Shown here one piece after another: positions 30,101 to 40,537 of a stretch of 64,000 nt of DNA (positions within the stretch are counted from its first letter, which is position 1; each line of letters starts with the position of its first letter). The notes beneath the pieces are model-generated. The model was not told the origin of the DNA and did not search any database. It worked only from the letters and a program-made list of their open reading frames with translations. The DNA comes from Rhizopus arrhizus (taxonomy: Eukaryota > Mucoromycota > Mucoromycetes > Mucorales > Rhizopodaceae), in the NCBI GenBank assembly GCA_024220505.1, contig JAKZZE010000010.1:682001-746000 (forward strand), in the 5' to 3' direction. The position numbers and the translations under genes were made by a program.

Positions 30101-30486
30101 CAACTAATGGCAGTTACATATTAGTTGATAAACAAAATAACCTCTTATCAAGAGATGTACCCACTTCACACTTAAAACTTATTGCATTACCCAGTAATAA
30201 AAGTGCAGAATCAATCGATGGCCAACATTATGAAATTCAAGCAATTATACAACACAAAGGAACTCCAGGTAATTACCAGTATCTTGTTCATTGGAAAGGA
30301 TACGATGATCCTACAGATTACACTTGGGAACCTACTTCTAGCTTCGATGATCGATCTTCAATTGAAACATATTGGGCTCGTCGTCAAGCAGGTAACAATA
30401 CTGCTGTCTCAAAGAAAGCAAGACTACCTAAACGTACCGTTCTTACTCGTGAACATCACAGTAGAAGCAAGAGATCAAGACGTTAA
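27145..30486 (+). CDS. Chromovirus 3 Pol (protease, RT, RNase H, integrase, chromodomain)
   Basis: The frame is open directly after the gag UAG and in register with it. The first ATG (27163) sits one codon before the protease DTG, so starting there would remove the strand that precedes the active site. Numbering from that ATG: protease IDTGSSF (2-8), reverse transcriptase with YIDD (about 322), RNase H with ATDASAYG (about 472) and TTDHKA, integrase zinc finger (about 660-710) with catalytic MDLGTF (about 735) and ASDNGKEF (about 795), and a chromodomain (about 1025-1075). Expression as Gag-Pol by UAG readthrough is inferred. Confidence 0.9.
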   Translation, partial: HIKTWAMIDTGSSFSCVSPSFCSALGLVPTPNPGSIKLGHNSSSTVSRLGIINLTVYYNQIRLSYEFEVFDFSSDVPICLGLDILPKLRIGLTGLATSWLNSNIPKIPDPVNPDDYKPNETPVGTMQERQRLMSTIQPLLDANTSIPMSSHCNLPGAIITLDTEPNAFAYRRQPDIAIANRKIMEDQIQTWLDDCVIEPAPSNTRFNNPIFLVGKKDVNGLYTKKRAVIDPRLLNQLVKNVDRMPLPLISDLHQRMGSATIFTTFDIRACFHRFLIQESDRPKTAFTHPFTGMQYQFRHCPFGLTSTGNIVQRVLTNLFADLPYTALYIDDLCVFSSGDMNQHIEYVREVLKRLTAANLIINVEKTHFAQSCVNILGWTIGNNGSLIPDQRKLTNIHSWPTPKTGRQVMSFLGFANYFRNSLPMFSRLTAPLDRLRSLNSLKGIWNETHECSFRNIKDALVNAPVIHIPDLKYPFYVATDASAYGIGGVVYQVIDQDIKYNAFAARSLSPTERRYHTNKRELLAIVFMFERYNKWLYNRHFTLTTDHKALIYIKKQVVPNAAMLVWFETIFEYSFDIVHCPGIKNIIPDALSRLFPDDNKLEGGNNVNNVAIYNIRGKEKEKRKPTFKEKSRSYETQTYALTSATSSSKPLLHRALQYEDYITPPPEERKDIILKAHLLGHYGIKAIEQTIHGDNLHWTNLRQDIQDVISKCHECKMFNIAKTGYHPPRSILPDGPLDHWVMDLGTFNITSTSGNNFLLVMVDLFSRFTILKAIPDKQALTIAKQLVDIFCTLGWPKVIASDNGKEFTATIVTELINNSGIDKRVSNPFNPLGNSVNEAFVGIAKKTIVKQLQGRKEDWDLYVPATQYAMNLKYSRLHKSRPYTVIFNKVPNDMKDYSHIKPTLRSDAVDSKAIENRLKYATEVVIPALAKRIKETQDVDNAYFMKTNKIVHTPFPLHSEVMIKNVNKENKTDPHYEGPFYISGMTTNGSYILVDKQNNLLSRDVPTSHLKLIALPSNKSAESIDGQHYEIQAIIQHKGTPGNYQYLVHWKGYDDPTDYTWEPTSSFDDRSSIETYWARRQAGNNTAVSKKARLPKRTVLTREHHSRSKRSRR

Positions 30487-30712
30487 ATTGTCTAAGTAGT
30501 TGACCGTCTTTTTCCCTAAGACAATTTTTCCTAAAGAAGGTTTTTTTACTATCAGGTTTTTATGACAACTTACTACTACGATCTATCCTCAATTATACTA
30601 TGTCTATTTATCTACTCTATGATCATTACCGCACTTATTGTGTATGACCTTTGCTCATTTCTGAATCTTCACTTTTCCTTTTTACCGTTTGCTTCAAACT
30701 AGAAGGGGGCAA

Positions 30713-31135
30713 TGTTGTATCCACACAACTAGTAAAGTGAACATTCATGGATAAACGAGAGATCTCCGCAATAGCCAACTTTGCCCTGTTGTCTCTATCG
30801 GTGTTCCCACGACTATATCGGAACCTGATTATAACAACGGCAGTTCAATCCAACTTTATTCGATAATTATCGTTAGATCAATAATTTATCTACTTCATTG
30901 TCCCTTGATTCGTCAAGAAGACAGCGGCTATTGATTATCTACTATCTTTCCTTTATCTTCCCATCCTTCCCACATTATTCTTTTAACCGATCAATTGAAA
31001 TAGCGGTAAAGATCCAGACATCCAAAAAGTATAAATAGCCTCAAATGTTTTTATTAATAAAGCAACATATAATCTTTAGTTTCACAACTATTGTCTTTTT
31101 AGTTTTTGTCTCTTATTTTAATACTTGGCAAAACA
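30713..31135 (+). repeat. Right LTR of chromovirus 3
   Basis: This 423-bp LTR is the same as the left LTR by eye and is followed by target duplicate GTGTC. Confidence 0.95.
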
Positions 31136-31244
31136 GTGTCCCAATGTTTTGTAATTTTGTCTTTCGCTGTCATTAGTGCTATTGCTGTTTGCATAAAATA
31201 TGTCTTGTTGTACCTCATTTGAAAGCTACGGTAGTGTAGATGTA

Positions 31245-33552
31245 CAGTAGGTGAAAAAATACGAGCAACCTCTGTTCGATTTGTCTTCATATCTTTTTAT
31301 TTTTGTGTGTATATTTGCCAGAGCTTTGATATCACACAAACTAATTAGGGCAACAAAGGTACATGTAATACAATAAAGAGATTGACTGTACTTGAAGTAC
31401 AAGCTTTTTAAAAAGGGAAAGACAGTCATAAAAAAGCCAATGATGATTTTTCAAAATTCGCTATGTTTATTTAATATTTTCTATATCTTCCCTTTGCTTT
31501 AAATAGTACTTCTACTTTGGCTGGCATACTATTGATGTACCTCTTGCAAGCATTTGCATTGGGTTTATTTCGTTCTACATCCACAAATTGCTAAAGCTTT
31601 CTGACACCTCTTTCTCCAACTTCATGTGGTGTGAGATTAAGTTTGAGCTGATGCCAAACATGCTTTATATGATTTAAATCCAGGCTTTGAGCATACCAAT
31701 AATTTGTATACCTTACGCTGATACCGCATACCTATACAGTTATTATTTTTAATTTATACTTTACGCCGCTATCACTCTGAAGGTATACACCAGACGTCTT
31801 CAAATGATGATACTCTAACGTATTCATGTAAATAATGCTAAGTATATGCAGACAAGTCGTTGAGTTTATGTTATGGTCATAAAGCTGACATGCCTAAACT
31901 GGTCCCTGAGTAGCTATGTGACAGCACATGTTCATCCTACCGCTGCTGTGCTTTACTGTAATTGTTTAGGATAGGGGAGTTTTAGGTAAATATAATATAG
32001 CAATCAAAGATAAAGAAATACTGTTAGAACTTGGTATCTCTTTATTAAGTTAAGATAACTATTATCAGATTCGATAAAAAAAAATTCTACATGTAAAAAG
32101 TGAGAGTATTTATAGACATGATACGGATAAAGAATTAGGACAGATTTATAATCAACTTGACAGAATAGATGATTACGATTTCTAATTATTAGTTTAGCCT
32201 GTTCCTAGCTTGTATTGTGAATTATGCTATTGGGATGGTTTCAGATAACACTGGACATATAACTATTTAAGGAGACGGTACGGATGAATATAATGACCTT
32301 TAGTTCCGTGATTGGATATCATTGCTAACAATAATATCTCAGTCAGGATAAACGTTTTCATGACTGATGATGATCCGATAAGTAATCGTCATTCCCTATT
32401 CAACATGCTCATATTATTAATAAACTTTATTACAACCATGTCATCTTATTTGACTATGTGAAGTTAATATGAATAAAGCTTAATATAAAAATCTAATCAA
32501 AGTATTTTATTGATCTGTGTTGGGAATAATGTTATAAATGATTCCAAGTTATGTCAACATATTATTCAGGATCATATATGATTCCTTTTACTAAAATAAA
32601 GTGACTATAATCTTATGTATCCTTAACAGTAATGTCGATGTGATGAGGGAGTAAAATGTCATTTTATACTATTCTATACTACTTTACTCCATCTGATCAC
32701 TAGATGATAGTCTTTGCTTCAGCTGAGAACGCTACTGGTCGTAACTATGAACTTGACTAGTTGCGATGCCTTTTTGCTCAGGTCATCTGCTTTTTTCAAT
32801 GATCCTTTTTTAAAAATGCCTTCTTTTTTTTAGCTCTCGGTGGCACTTTATGGATCTCAGCGCACTTACTCCTGAATGGTACATGAACAAGTAACCAAAC
32901 TTACCTAACTCCCTGAATAGCTCTTTCGCTACTGTTCGATGACCAGTAATAATACACAGCTTGATATAGTGCTTCATGGCAGAAGAGACAATAGCATGTC
33001 TTCCAGCAGACAGGTGTGAATTTCATGGAAAAAGCTTTCGAGCATATCTTTTAACTGTGCGAAAATGAACGTAATGTTTATCTGTGATATCCTCTGGCTT
33101 CATGCTATTTGGTGATATATTTTTTATTTCTGAATTGCTTTTCCATTGGTATAGATTTAGGCATGATGATGAGAAGTAGTGAAAGAAATTGAGCAAAAAA
33201 AAAGGAACCAAGGGCTCTTGAAGTTGCACTTGCTTTTATATGGACACAATGAGGAAAGCTCACAGTCCTATACAAGTACGCTGTATAGTCTTCCAATATG
33301 TTCTTTGTTGATTTAAATGTAAACGTATGATTACTGTACATAATTTAAGCTGGTCGGAAGTCAAATTTTTAAATTCGGATTCTCATTCCTCTCTCAATTT
33401 CCAGTATTACTACATGAGACCTTTACTGTTTCAAGACACATGATCCCGAAAATATACCATAGGAGTCTCAAGCCAGTAGTTGGCATGCACCTTTTGATAT
33501 AGCGAAAAAAGTCGATTTTGCCAAAAGGTTGCTCGTATTTTTTCACCTACTG
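31245..33552 (-). mobile_element. Tc1/mariner-like DNA transposon, copy 2, carrying a solo LTR
   Basis: The element has the same termini as the copy at 4532 (CAGTAGGTGAAAAAATACG at 31245, inverted at 33552) and flanking TA on both sides. Subtracting the nested LTR and its duplicate leaves 1637 bp, close to the 1638 bp of copy 1. Transposase remnants on the minus strand (for example a helix-turn-helix near 33100) contain different frameshifts from copy 1. The left flank does not match the interrupted LTR on the right, so this locus is probably a recombinant. Confidence 0.88.
31963..32628 (+). mobile_element. Solo LTR, family A, inside Tc1-like copy 2
   Basis: This 666-bp segment begins TGTTTAGGATAGGGG and ends TATGTATCCTTAACA. 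It is flanked by GTAAT at 31958-31962 and 32629-32633. The uninterrupted site is visible in the Tc1-like copy 1 near 5246 (ctgtaatgtcgatg). Strand is given only as written; a sister copy lies reversed at 33839-34501. Confidence 0.93.
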
Positions 33553-33556
33553 TACA

Positions 33557-34587
33557 TGTAAAATATATCCAATAGATAGGCTACAGATTAATTCGGATAA
33601 TCTTCATTAAGGATAAGATGCTGCGTAATTGCACGGTTAAATTATATTAAATCCAGGAACTAAATCACAGTCAATCGCAGTCAATCATATACGAGTATTC
33701 TATGGATAAATGCTTATGATGACAAAGATAACAATGGAAGAACACGTAACCATTATCTATTTGTCATCAGTTATATCATACTCATTAATTATTAATCCAT
33801 GACATGAAATATTATCCGTGTATGAAAAGTATAAATAGTGTTAAGGATACATAAGATTATAGTCACTTTATTTTAGTAAAAGGAATCAGATATGATCCTG
33901 AATAATATGTTGACATAACTTGGAATCATTTATAACATTATTCCCAACACAGATCAATAAAATACTTTGATTAGATTTTTATATTAAGCTTTATTCATAT
34001 TAACTTCACATAGTCAAATAAGATGACATGGTTGTAATAAAGTTTATTAATAATATGAGCATGTTGAATAGGGAATGACGATTACTTATCGGATCATCAT
34101 CAGTCATGAAAACGTTTATCCTGACTGAGATATTATTGTTAGCAATGATATCCAATCACGGAACTAAAGGTCATTATATTCATCCGTACCGTCTCCTTAA
34201 ATAGTTATATGTCCAGTGTTATCTGAAACCATCCCAATAGCATAATTCACAATACAAGCTAGGAACAGGCTAAACTAATAATTAGAAATCGTAATCATCT
34301 ATTCTGTCAAGTTGATTATAAATCTGTCCTAATTCTTTATCCGTATCATGTCTATAAATACTCTCACTTTTTACATGTAGAATTTTTTTTTATCGAATCT
34401 GATAATAGTTATCTTAACTTAATAAAGAGATACCAAGTTCTAACAGTATTTCTTTATCTTTGTTGCTATTACATTTTACCTAAAACTCCCCTTCCTAAAC
34501 AAATAGAGTATCATTTTCTTATTAAATAAAACAATCTCTTCATCGAGTCTCGTCCTCTCTTGTTCCTTTCTATTCTTGGATAAATCA
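33557..34587 (+). mobile_element. LTR of family B, 5'-truncated and split by a family A solo LTR
   Basis: The outer parts (33557-33838 and 34507-34587) match the reverse complement of the solo LTR at 39058-39472, with TATAAATAG, AATAAA and the terminal GATAAATCA. The left end is cut where Tc1-like copy 2 ends. The LTR sits inside a chromovirus-1-type LTR remnant (34588-34715). Confidence 0.75.
33839..34501 (-). mobile_element. Solo LTR, family A, inside family B LTR
   Basis: This 663-bp segment is the reverse complement of the LTR at 31963-32628, opening TGTTAAGGATACATAAG and ending CCTTCCTAAACA. It is flanked by AATAG at 33834-33838 and 34502-34506. Confidence 0.93.
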
Positions 34588-34715
34588 CTAAGACGTAGTT
34601 TGTATTGAATGGGCTCTCTCTCGTCCTTACTCAATAAAGAGGTTCAAGCGACTCATCGATTATTTGATTCATAGTTAATTTTATTAATCAAGAGAAACAA
34701 CACGCCTATTCCACA
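34588..34715 (+). mobile_element. Fragment of a chromovirus-1-family LTR
   Basis: From ctaagacgtagtttg to cctattccaca the sequence follows the 3' part of the LTR at 9209-9507, with several substitutions and small gaps. It is therefore an older copy of the family. Confidence 0.85.
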
Positions 34716-34730
34716 CTTAAAACACTTCAA

Positions 34731-37110
34731 GGAGGCTGTTGGGAGACTTTTTCGATAACTGATCCCGCAAGGTGGATCTTCCATCAGTTACGTTGTGGCT
34801 CTTGTTTATTATCAATTTGACATCTAATGGTGCTTGGCAACGAATCACGCTTTGTAAAACACTACTTTATTTGTCTTTTTGCTCTTTATAAACCACTCAT
34901 ATTGCTTTATATACTTCTTTATGAACCACTCATATGGCTTATATACTTCTTTATCGACCATTCATATTGCAATAAAGATTGCTTTATATACGCAAAAAAA
35001 TAGGGATTTTGTTTATAAAAAATAGCTTTTCTTTTATTTGAATAAAATAATAATAACAATAGATAGTATTTCTTTGCTTGTAGCGTTTTAACAGTGTACT
35101 TGACTTACCTAATGTCACCAGAATAGCAGCATCTAATCTAAAAATACATCAATTAATCTCGTGGAACTCAAAAATTCTCAAAAAAAAAAGCCAAGCTCAA
35201 GGATTCAAAGACACAAGGACTCAAAGGCACAAGGACTTGAGCATTCAAAGCAAAAGAAAAGACATCAGTACTTAAGAACCAAAGTAAAAACCAGGAAAGA
35301 AACAGAAAGAGGCCAAAGCAGAGCAGCATTCATCTATAATGATTATTAGCCATCATGTATATAATAAAAGTAATAGTACCTTTCTTTACATGGCAAGGGG
35401 AAAAAAACTTGCTGAGCTTTTACAAATAAGTAAAAAAAAGGAAGTAGTACGTATCTATAATAAATATTAGCTATTGAGTATATAGTAAAAGCAATAGTAC
35501 CTTGCTTTACATGGACCATTAAAAAAGAAAAAGAAAAGAAAAAAAGACACCAGCCAAGCCTATACCAACAAGTAAAAGAAGAAGCAACTATAATCCTGGG
35601 AAGGAGACTTTATAAAAACCATTTAAAGCATCAAAAAATCAATCAATACAATATTACTAAAGCACAAGTACCATTAGAGCAGGAATACAATTTATATAAT
35701 ATTAAGAACTTACCTTTTATAAAAAAGAGAAGAAAAAAAAAGAAAAGAAAAAAACAGAAGTTCGTTTTTTGTAGACTTATTTTAACAATGTTACACTTAT
35801 TCACTGTTTATCCATATTAGAAAACAAAAATAGTTGCTTTTCATGTAGTCTGTATTTAATGGTATCCCAAAAGGTAATTTATACATTGCTTGAACAAGTT
35901 TTATTACTTGAATGCAATATGTTTAGGAGGAAGGCTATTATTTTATTTTATTTTTTTACTTGAAATAAAAAAAAAAAAAAAGTCGGTATCTTAACAAATT
36001 ATAGCAGTAAAACAACATCTTTTTTTTTTTCTCCCTTGTTTTGTTTCATGGAATACACTAGATGCCAAAGATACAAAAGATAAAAAAGAATGCCCAAGTA
36101 TTGATCATATGTAAGTTTATAAAAAAAAAAAATAACAACCAAGACTAATATCAGTTTTTTTTTTTTTTTACATTAGGAATTCCTAATGGGATACATTCGG
36201 ATGACGAACATGAACTTCATGAGCAAAGTTTTTCGCTTTAACACGATAAAACTATAAGAATATCAAACTTATATTACTGCTTGTTGTTAAAAAGCCCTTT
36301 TTGATAAAGAAAGTTGACAATGTTAACATCTCTAATGGCTGATGTCTAATGGCTAATTGCAAATTACACCCATGTGTAAACATAAAGTAAGTAATGAACT
36401 AATATAAGCTTAAAAACATATATTCTTTTGTATTATTTGTCATAAAAAATAATAAAGTAATCTCTTTACTTGAAAACAAAAAAAATTGTGCTTGTATTTG
36501 TTAATTACAACTGCCTTGCAACAAAATGTGAGCAGAGCTTCTTTACTTTTTATTCTTTTTAGACTATACACGTATTCTTTTGTTATAATGTAAAAGCATT
36601 TGTATTTTTATAAAACATGTTTACTGTTAGATTATTGTTTTCATTTGAATAAGGAACTCTTTATTGCTATGCTCTTTTTTTTTTTGTTTTTCTTTTTCTA
36701 CTAGGTCTTTTTTTTTAACTTTGTCTTTTTTTTTTTACTTCTAATTTTCCAGCTTCTTTTTTTTCCCAAACGCAACTATTTTGTTACGTTCTGTTACACG
36801 CTTCAAATGAACTAAGCTAAAGATCACAGACTGCCTACCCAATATGTATTCTGAACAAAATAATCGCATGGTGCTTTTGATTTCCGCATTTTGCCCTCAA
36901 AAATAAAAAAAGAAAATATTGGTCTTTCAACCATAGAGGAAAACAGGTTTTCCAAAAAGAGACTATTTGAAAAAAAAAAGACACTTTTTTAAAACATGAA
37001 TAACTCTATGAATACTTGTCCTACAAATAAAATAATAACGTTGTTAAATTTCATTTTTTTCGCACCTAAATCTTTTTTCCAAATTCAAAAAAGTGCAATA
37101 CAGAGCATTT
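34731..37110 (-). repeat. Large inverted repeat, copy B
   Basis: This is the reverse complement of 1747-6390 without its two insertions. It preserves the empty sites for the Tc1-like element (near 34960-34990) and for the family D LTR (36050-36067). There is no credible gene. Many A/T homopolymers are present. Confidence 0.7.
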
Positions 37111-37261
37111 TAATTTTTTTCATTTATTCAAAGTTATACAAAACGTTGATTTTTTGATGTTAAAAATGATTGACAATGTTGAAAATCACCAATTATTTGC
37201 AGTGGGTCAAAAATCATAAATTTTATGACAGAAGGCCATGCAAAACGAAAACCGGCAAATC

Positions 37262-37335
37262 AGCATTCTTGGTCAAATGACTATGTTGATAGTTTTCAAT
37301 TACGGAGGTCGTTGGTTCGACTCCTTGTAGCTGCT
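37262..37335 (+). pseudogene. tRNA-like sequence, possibly a tRNA-Glu(UUC) relic or SINE head
   Basis: A near-perfect internal Pol III box B (GGTTCGACTCC, 37314-37324) lies about 45 nt after an A-box-like ttggtcaaatga. A TTTTCAA anticodon-loop-like heptamer lies between them. The T-stem and acceptor stem do not pair properly, so a functional tRNA is unlikely. Confidence 0.35.
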
Positions 37336-37689
37336 CATACATTGTCGTCTACTTTTTGCATAATTTTTGCTTTAAGTTACTTAGCATTTTTTTTTCGAAA
37401 TATTAAGTGTTTAGGGAAAACTTTTGTCAGTTCACTACGGTAAAACGAACTTCCGTTGCGGAGATGCTTCCTATCTATCGGCAGATCTCGGAATGATAAC
37501 AAATCTTGTAAAAAAATATAAAAAAAGCATTTTTTTTTTCTTCTTTCCTTCATCTTTTTATCCATTTCATTAGGGTCTAATGTCTTCCAACGCTGCTAGC
37601 AACTTGCCGAAAGAACTATGACGGCTGACTGTACTATAAAGTAAGTTTGTTTTTACATGGAAGGAAACGTAACTAAAGGCAATTGGTAT

Positions 37690-38320
37690 AAGTTATTTGA
37701 AGGAAAATGGTGCCTTTTTTTCTACACGCAAGTGCAAAGAAGGTTCTAAAATGCGCTTGAACCAGTCAAGCCGAGATGGATTTTCTTGGCGATGTGGCTC
37801 AAGGAACTGTGCGTGCAGTCATAGCCGTATTTCTTACCTGGACGGCTCCTTTTCCAAGGTCGCAAGTCCATCATCCATCAAACACTATTGGTAGTGTACC
37901 TCTTTTTGTTACAAGTTCCAAACGGAACAATATATACTATGATCGGTCTTAGTCTACCGACTGTCCGCAACATTATTAAGGACATTATCAAGTAATGGAG
38001 GCAGATCTTCGAATTGAAGACGTTCAAGCCGGTAAGTGATGCTTTGTTTACATCAGAGTATGTGATTAACAAGTCATACTTAGGTAGAGTCAACAGTGAT
38101 GGACAGCCTATTATCGTTGAGATAGACGAAAGTGCAATAAAGGGAAGAAAGTCGATGGTGTTTGGGTTGTTGGGGATGTCGAGCGTAAGGTGTTCTTGTT
38201 GACGGTACCTAACAGTAAACAAAATGAGAAAATGAATACTGCCTTCAAATCATAAAAGAGTATCCTGTCGCCCCCATAGTAGTAGTAGTTTGCATTAACA
38301 GCACTACTGCAGATGTTATT
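37690..38320 (+). pseudogene. Merlin/IS1016 (ISXO2-like) transposase remnant
   Basis: Three blocks in shifting frames match the family layout. They are a Cys-containing N-terminal block with DGFSWRCGSRNC and a following GSFFSK-like turn (37730-37860), a helix block with GLSLPTVRNIIKDIIK (37938-37994, followed by a stop), and the catalytic block IVEIDESAIKGRKS (38110-38155), which continues in another frame as WVVGDVERKVFLLTVP. The later catalytic residues and the HTN-IE-W region were not found. The copy is dead and may be truncated by the reading frame that follows. Confidence 0.6.
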
Positions 38321-38323
38321 GAT

Positions 38324-39022
38324 ATGGAAATCAATCAAAACTTGAAATTTCCATTCGCCATGCAATTACCCTGCCCAGGGTGGGCCAAATCTTTTCATTT
38401 GTTTAATGGGGGTAGCATCCATGCTTACCTAAAAACACAACGACTTCACCCGTTAGTCGCTGTTGCCCACTTTCTGATCGAGCAAAAGCTATCACTGATA
38501 GCAATGGAACACAAAGAAGACCCGACAATCCAGCAGCTATTTGCTCTTGCAAAGGATATTTTTGGTAATGATATCCAAGAATACGAAAATCTCTCTGTGG
38601 TATTACAGCAAGTGTGTAACCAAGCAAGATCTCAATTTTCCAAGGCAAACAAGAGATTGTTGGAAGACGTTGAGGACCCTGAAGCAAGGAAAAGGACGGC
38701 GAGATGTTTGGATGATGGCATTCTGTACGTGAATGAAATATGTCGTAAGAACCATATTGCAATTAAACCTTTGACCACTTCTTTGGAATCATCGTCGGAA
38801 GCCTCCACATCGTCTTCCACACCTAGTCAAGACCTTCTCCCTGCTTCCGAGCACGAAAATCCGGATTGGGCTTTTATCGATTCGGCAAGAAAGCACATGA
38901 AGAATAAGATGGATTGGGAAACCTGTTTCCAAATTGGAAAAGACATTGGTCTCTTCACCAAATACAGCACCCCAAAAAGTGCAAAGTCTGCATACTTTTG
39001 TGCCAAGTCCGGCAATAAATAA
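38324..39022 (+). CDS. Hypothetical protein, 232 aa, downstream of the Merlin remnant
   Basis: The frame runs from ATG to TAA with normal amino-acid composition. The central part is helical and charged, and there is a Ser/Thr-rich linker (about residues 158-178) followed by a Trp-containing C-terminal block. I recognise no domain. It begins where the transposase similarity fades, so it could be the C-terminal part of a larger broken gene, a gene carried by the transposon, or a repeat-family protein. A solo LTR starts 35 bp after its stop. Whether it is expressed cannot be judged. Confidence 0.4.
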   Translation: MEINQNLKFPFAMQLPCPGWAKSFHLFNGGSIHAYLKTQRLHPLVAVAHFLIEQKLSLIAMEHKEDPTIQQLFALAKDIFGNDIQEYENLSVVLQQVCNQARSQFSKANKRLLEDVEDPEARKRTARCLDDGILYVNEICRKNHIAIKPLTTSLESSSEASTSSSTPSQDLLPASEHENPDWAFIDSARKHMKNKMDWETCFQIGKDIGLFTKYSTPKSAKSAYFCAKSGNK

Positions 39023-39057
39023 ATTATATTTATTTCTATTACAAATATATTTTATAT

Positions 39058-39472
39058 TGATTTATCCAAGAATAGAAAGGAACAAGAGAGGACGAGACTC
39101 GATAAAGAGATTGCTTTATTTAATAAGAAAATGATACTCTATTTATACTTTTCATACACGGATAATATTTCATGTCATGGATTAATAATTAATGAGTATG
39201 ATATAACTGATGACAAATAGATAATGGTTACGTGTTCTTCCATTGTTATCTTTGTCATCATAAGCATTTATCCATAGAATACTCGTATATGATTGACTGC
39301 GATTGGCTGTGATTTAGTTCCTGGATTTAATATAATTTAACCGTGCAATTACGCAGCATCTTATCCTTAATGAAGATTATCCGAATTAATCTGTAGCCTA
39401 TCTATTGGATATATTTTACATGTAGCTTATTAATACTGTTTTCATATCGAGTTATGAATGATGGATACATCA
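39058..39472 (-). mobile_element. Solo LTR, family B
   Basis: This 415-bp segment on the minus strand opens TGATGTATCCATCATTC and closes TTGGATAAATCA. It is flanked by TATAT at 39053-39057 and 39473-39477. It contains a TATAAATAG box and AATAAA in minus-strand orientation. Confidence 0.85.
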
Positions 39473-39692
39473 TATATAATATACCTCATATGAATAAAAC
39501 AGTGTATCTCACTCATCGTACAGTATTAAAGTTTATTTTATTAAATAAATCAAGTGGGACAGTTTGTTTAGACAAATCAATGCTCATCATAAGCAGCAAC
39601 ACTTGAGGGGTGAAGATTGAGGAGATATCAAGATGTTGCAGAAACCATGTGTGAAAAAGAACGTTATCACGGGCGATCCCCTTTGTTATAAA

Positions 39693-39974
39693 CGTTGTAG
39701 AACAGTAACTGATTGTAGTAGACATTGATAAATATAAGTCTTAATACAAGATCATAATTAAATAAAATAAAAATATTAGTTTATTTAAATAAGATCATAC
39801 AATCAATTCCAATTAAACATGTTCTTTTAGAATATGTTTTGTATTAATGAGAGTTCTTTGATAAGAAGAAGTATCAACTAAAATAACAAGATCCAATCCA
39901 ATATCAGGAATATTGCTAATCTTTCACATAATTGAAATAACGCGTAAAATAACGTTATTCAAATCAGTGAGGAA
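39693..39974 (+). mobile_element. Partial LTR, family C
   Basis: This is nearly identical to the first 280 bp of the solo LTR at 866-1434. The first base pair of the TG end is changed to CG. It is cut by the family D LTR that begins at 39975. Confidence 0.8.
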
Positions 39975-40537
39975 TGTTATGTTCTGGTAAAGTAATTAAG
40001 GAATAAAAATAAAACCAAAGAATACTTTTTGAGACTGAACTTTAAGACAATCTTAATTGTTAAAAAGAAATCATTACAAAGTCTACTATTTATATTCTTC
40101 TATCAGTTGGCGGGTAAATGAGTAGTTATGAGCGTAGATCCAATAATTGACATGTTTGATTAAAGAATGATCACTGAATCGATTATGAAAATTTTTAATT
40201 CGTTGTTTTTATAGATCTTATTGTTCTTTAACTGATCTGGGAGAATTATCCCGTCTTCACTGAGAGGAAAGATATATTTATATGAAATGCCCCCAGTCAG
40301 ATCAAAGTTGACTAGGTACCTGATCCATGATTATTCATATACAGAAGTGATGAATAGTAAAGATCATGACTTATTTATTGTTCATGTTTACTTTATAGAA
40401 TGAATCTAATAGTGATAGTTTTATATAAAAAGAAGAAGAATATATTTTATTTGATAAAGATTTAAATTATTATCTTTTATACTTCTTTTAGTTGTGATTA
40501 TTCAATGTCCGTTATGATCAAACGCTGTTCTACAACA
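39975..40537 (-). mobile_element. Solo LTR, family D, nested in family C
   Basis: This is the reverse complement of the LTR at 2842-3420, with TGTTATGTTCTGG at the left and GTTCTACAACA at the right. A clean target duplication is not visible, and the sequence after it does not resume the family C LTR. A deletion on the right side is likely. Confidence 0.8.

Larger units (their letters stand above)
25012..31135 (+). mobile_element. Ty3/gypsy chromovirus 3, complete
   Basis: The 6124-bp element has 423-bp LTRs at 25012-25434 and 30713-31135 with no difference found by eye. It is flanked by GTGTC at 25007-25011 and 31136-31140. A polypurine tract (agaagggggcaa, 30701-30712) abuts the right LTR. 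Gag and pol lie in one frame separated by a single UAG. It inserted close to the end of a Tc1-like terminal repeat. Confidence 0.96.

Noticed and set aside
37225..37443. 72-residue frame over the tRNA-like sequence
   Set aside because: No domain; the Pol III-like motifs are a better explanation of the conserved text.
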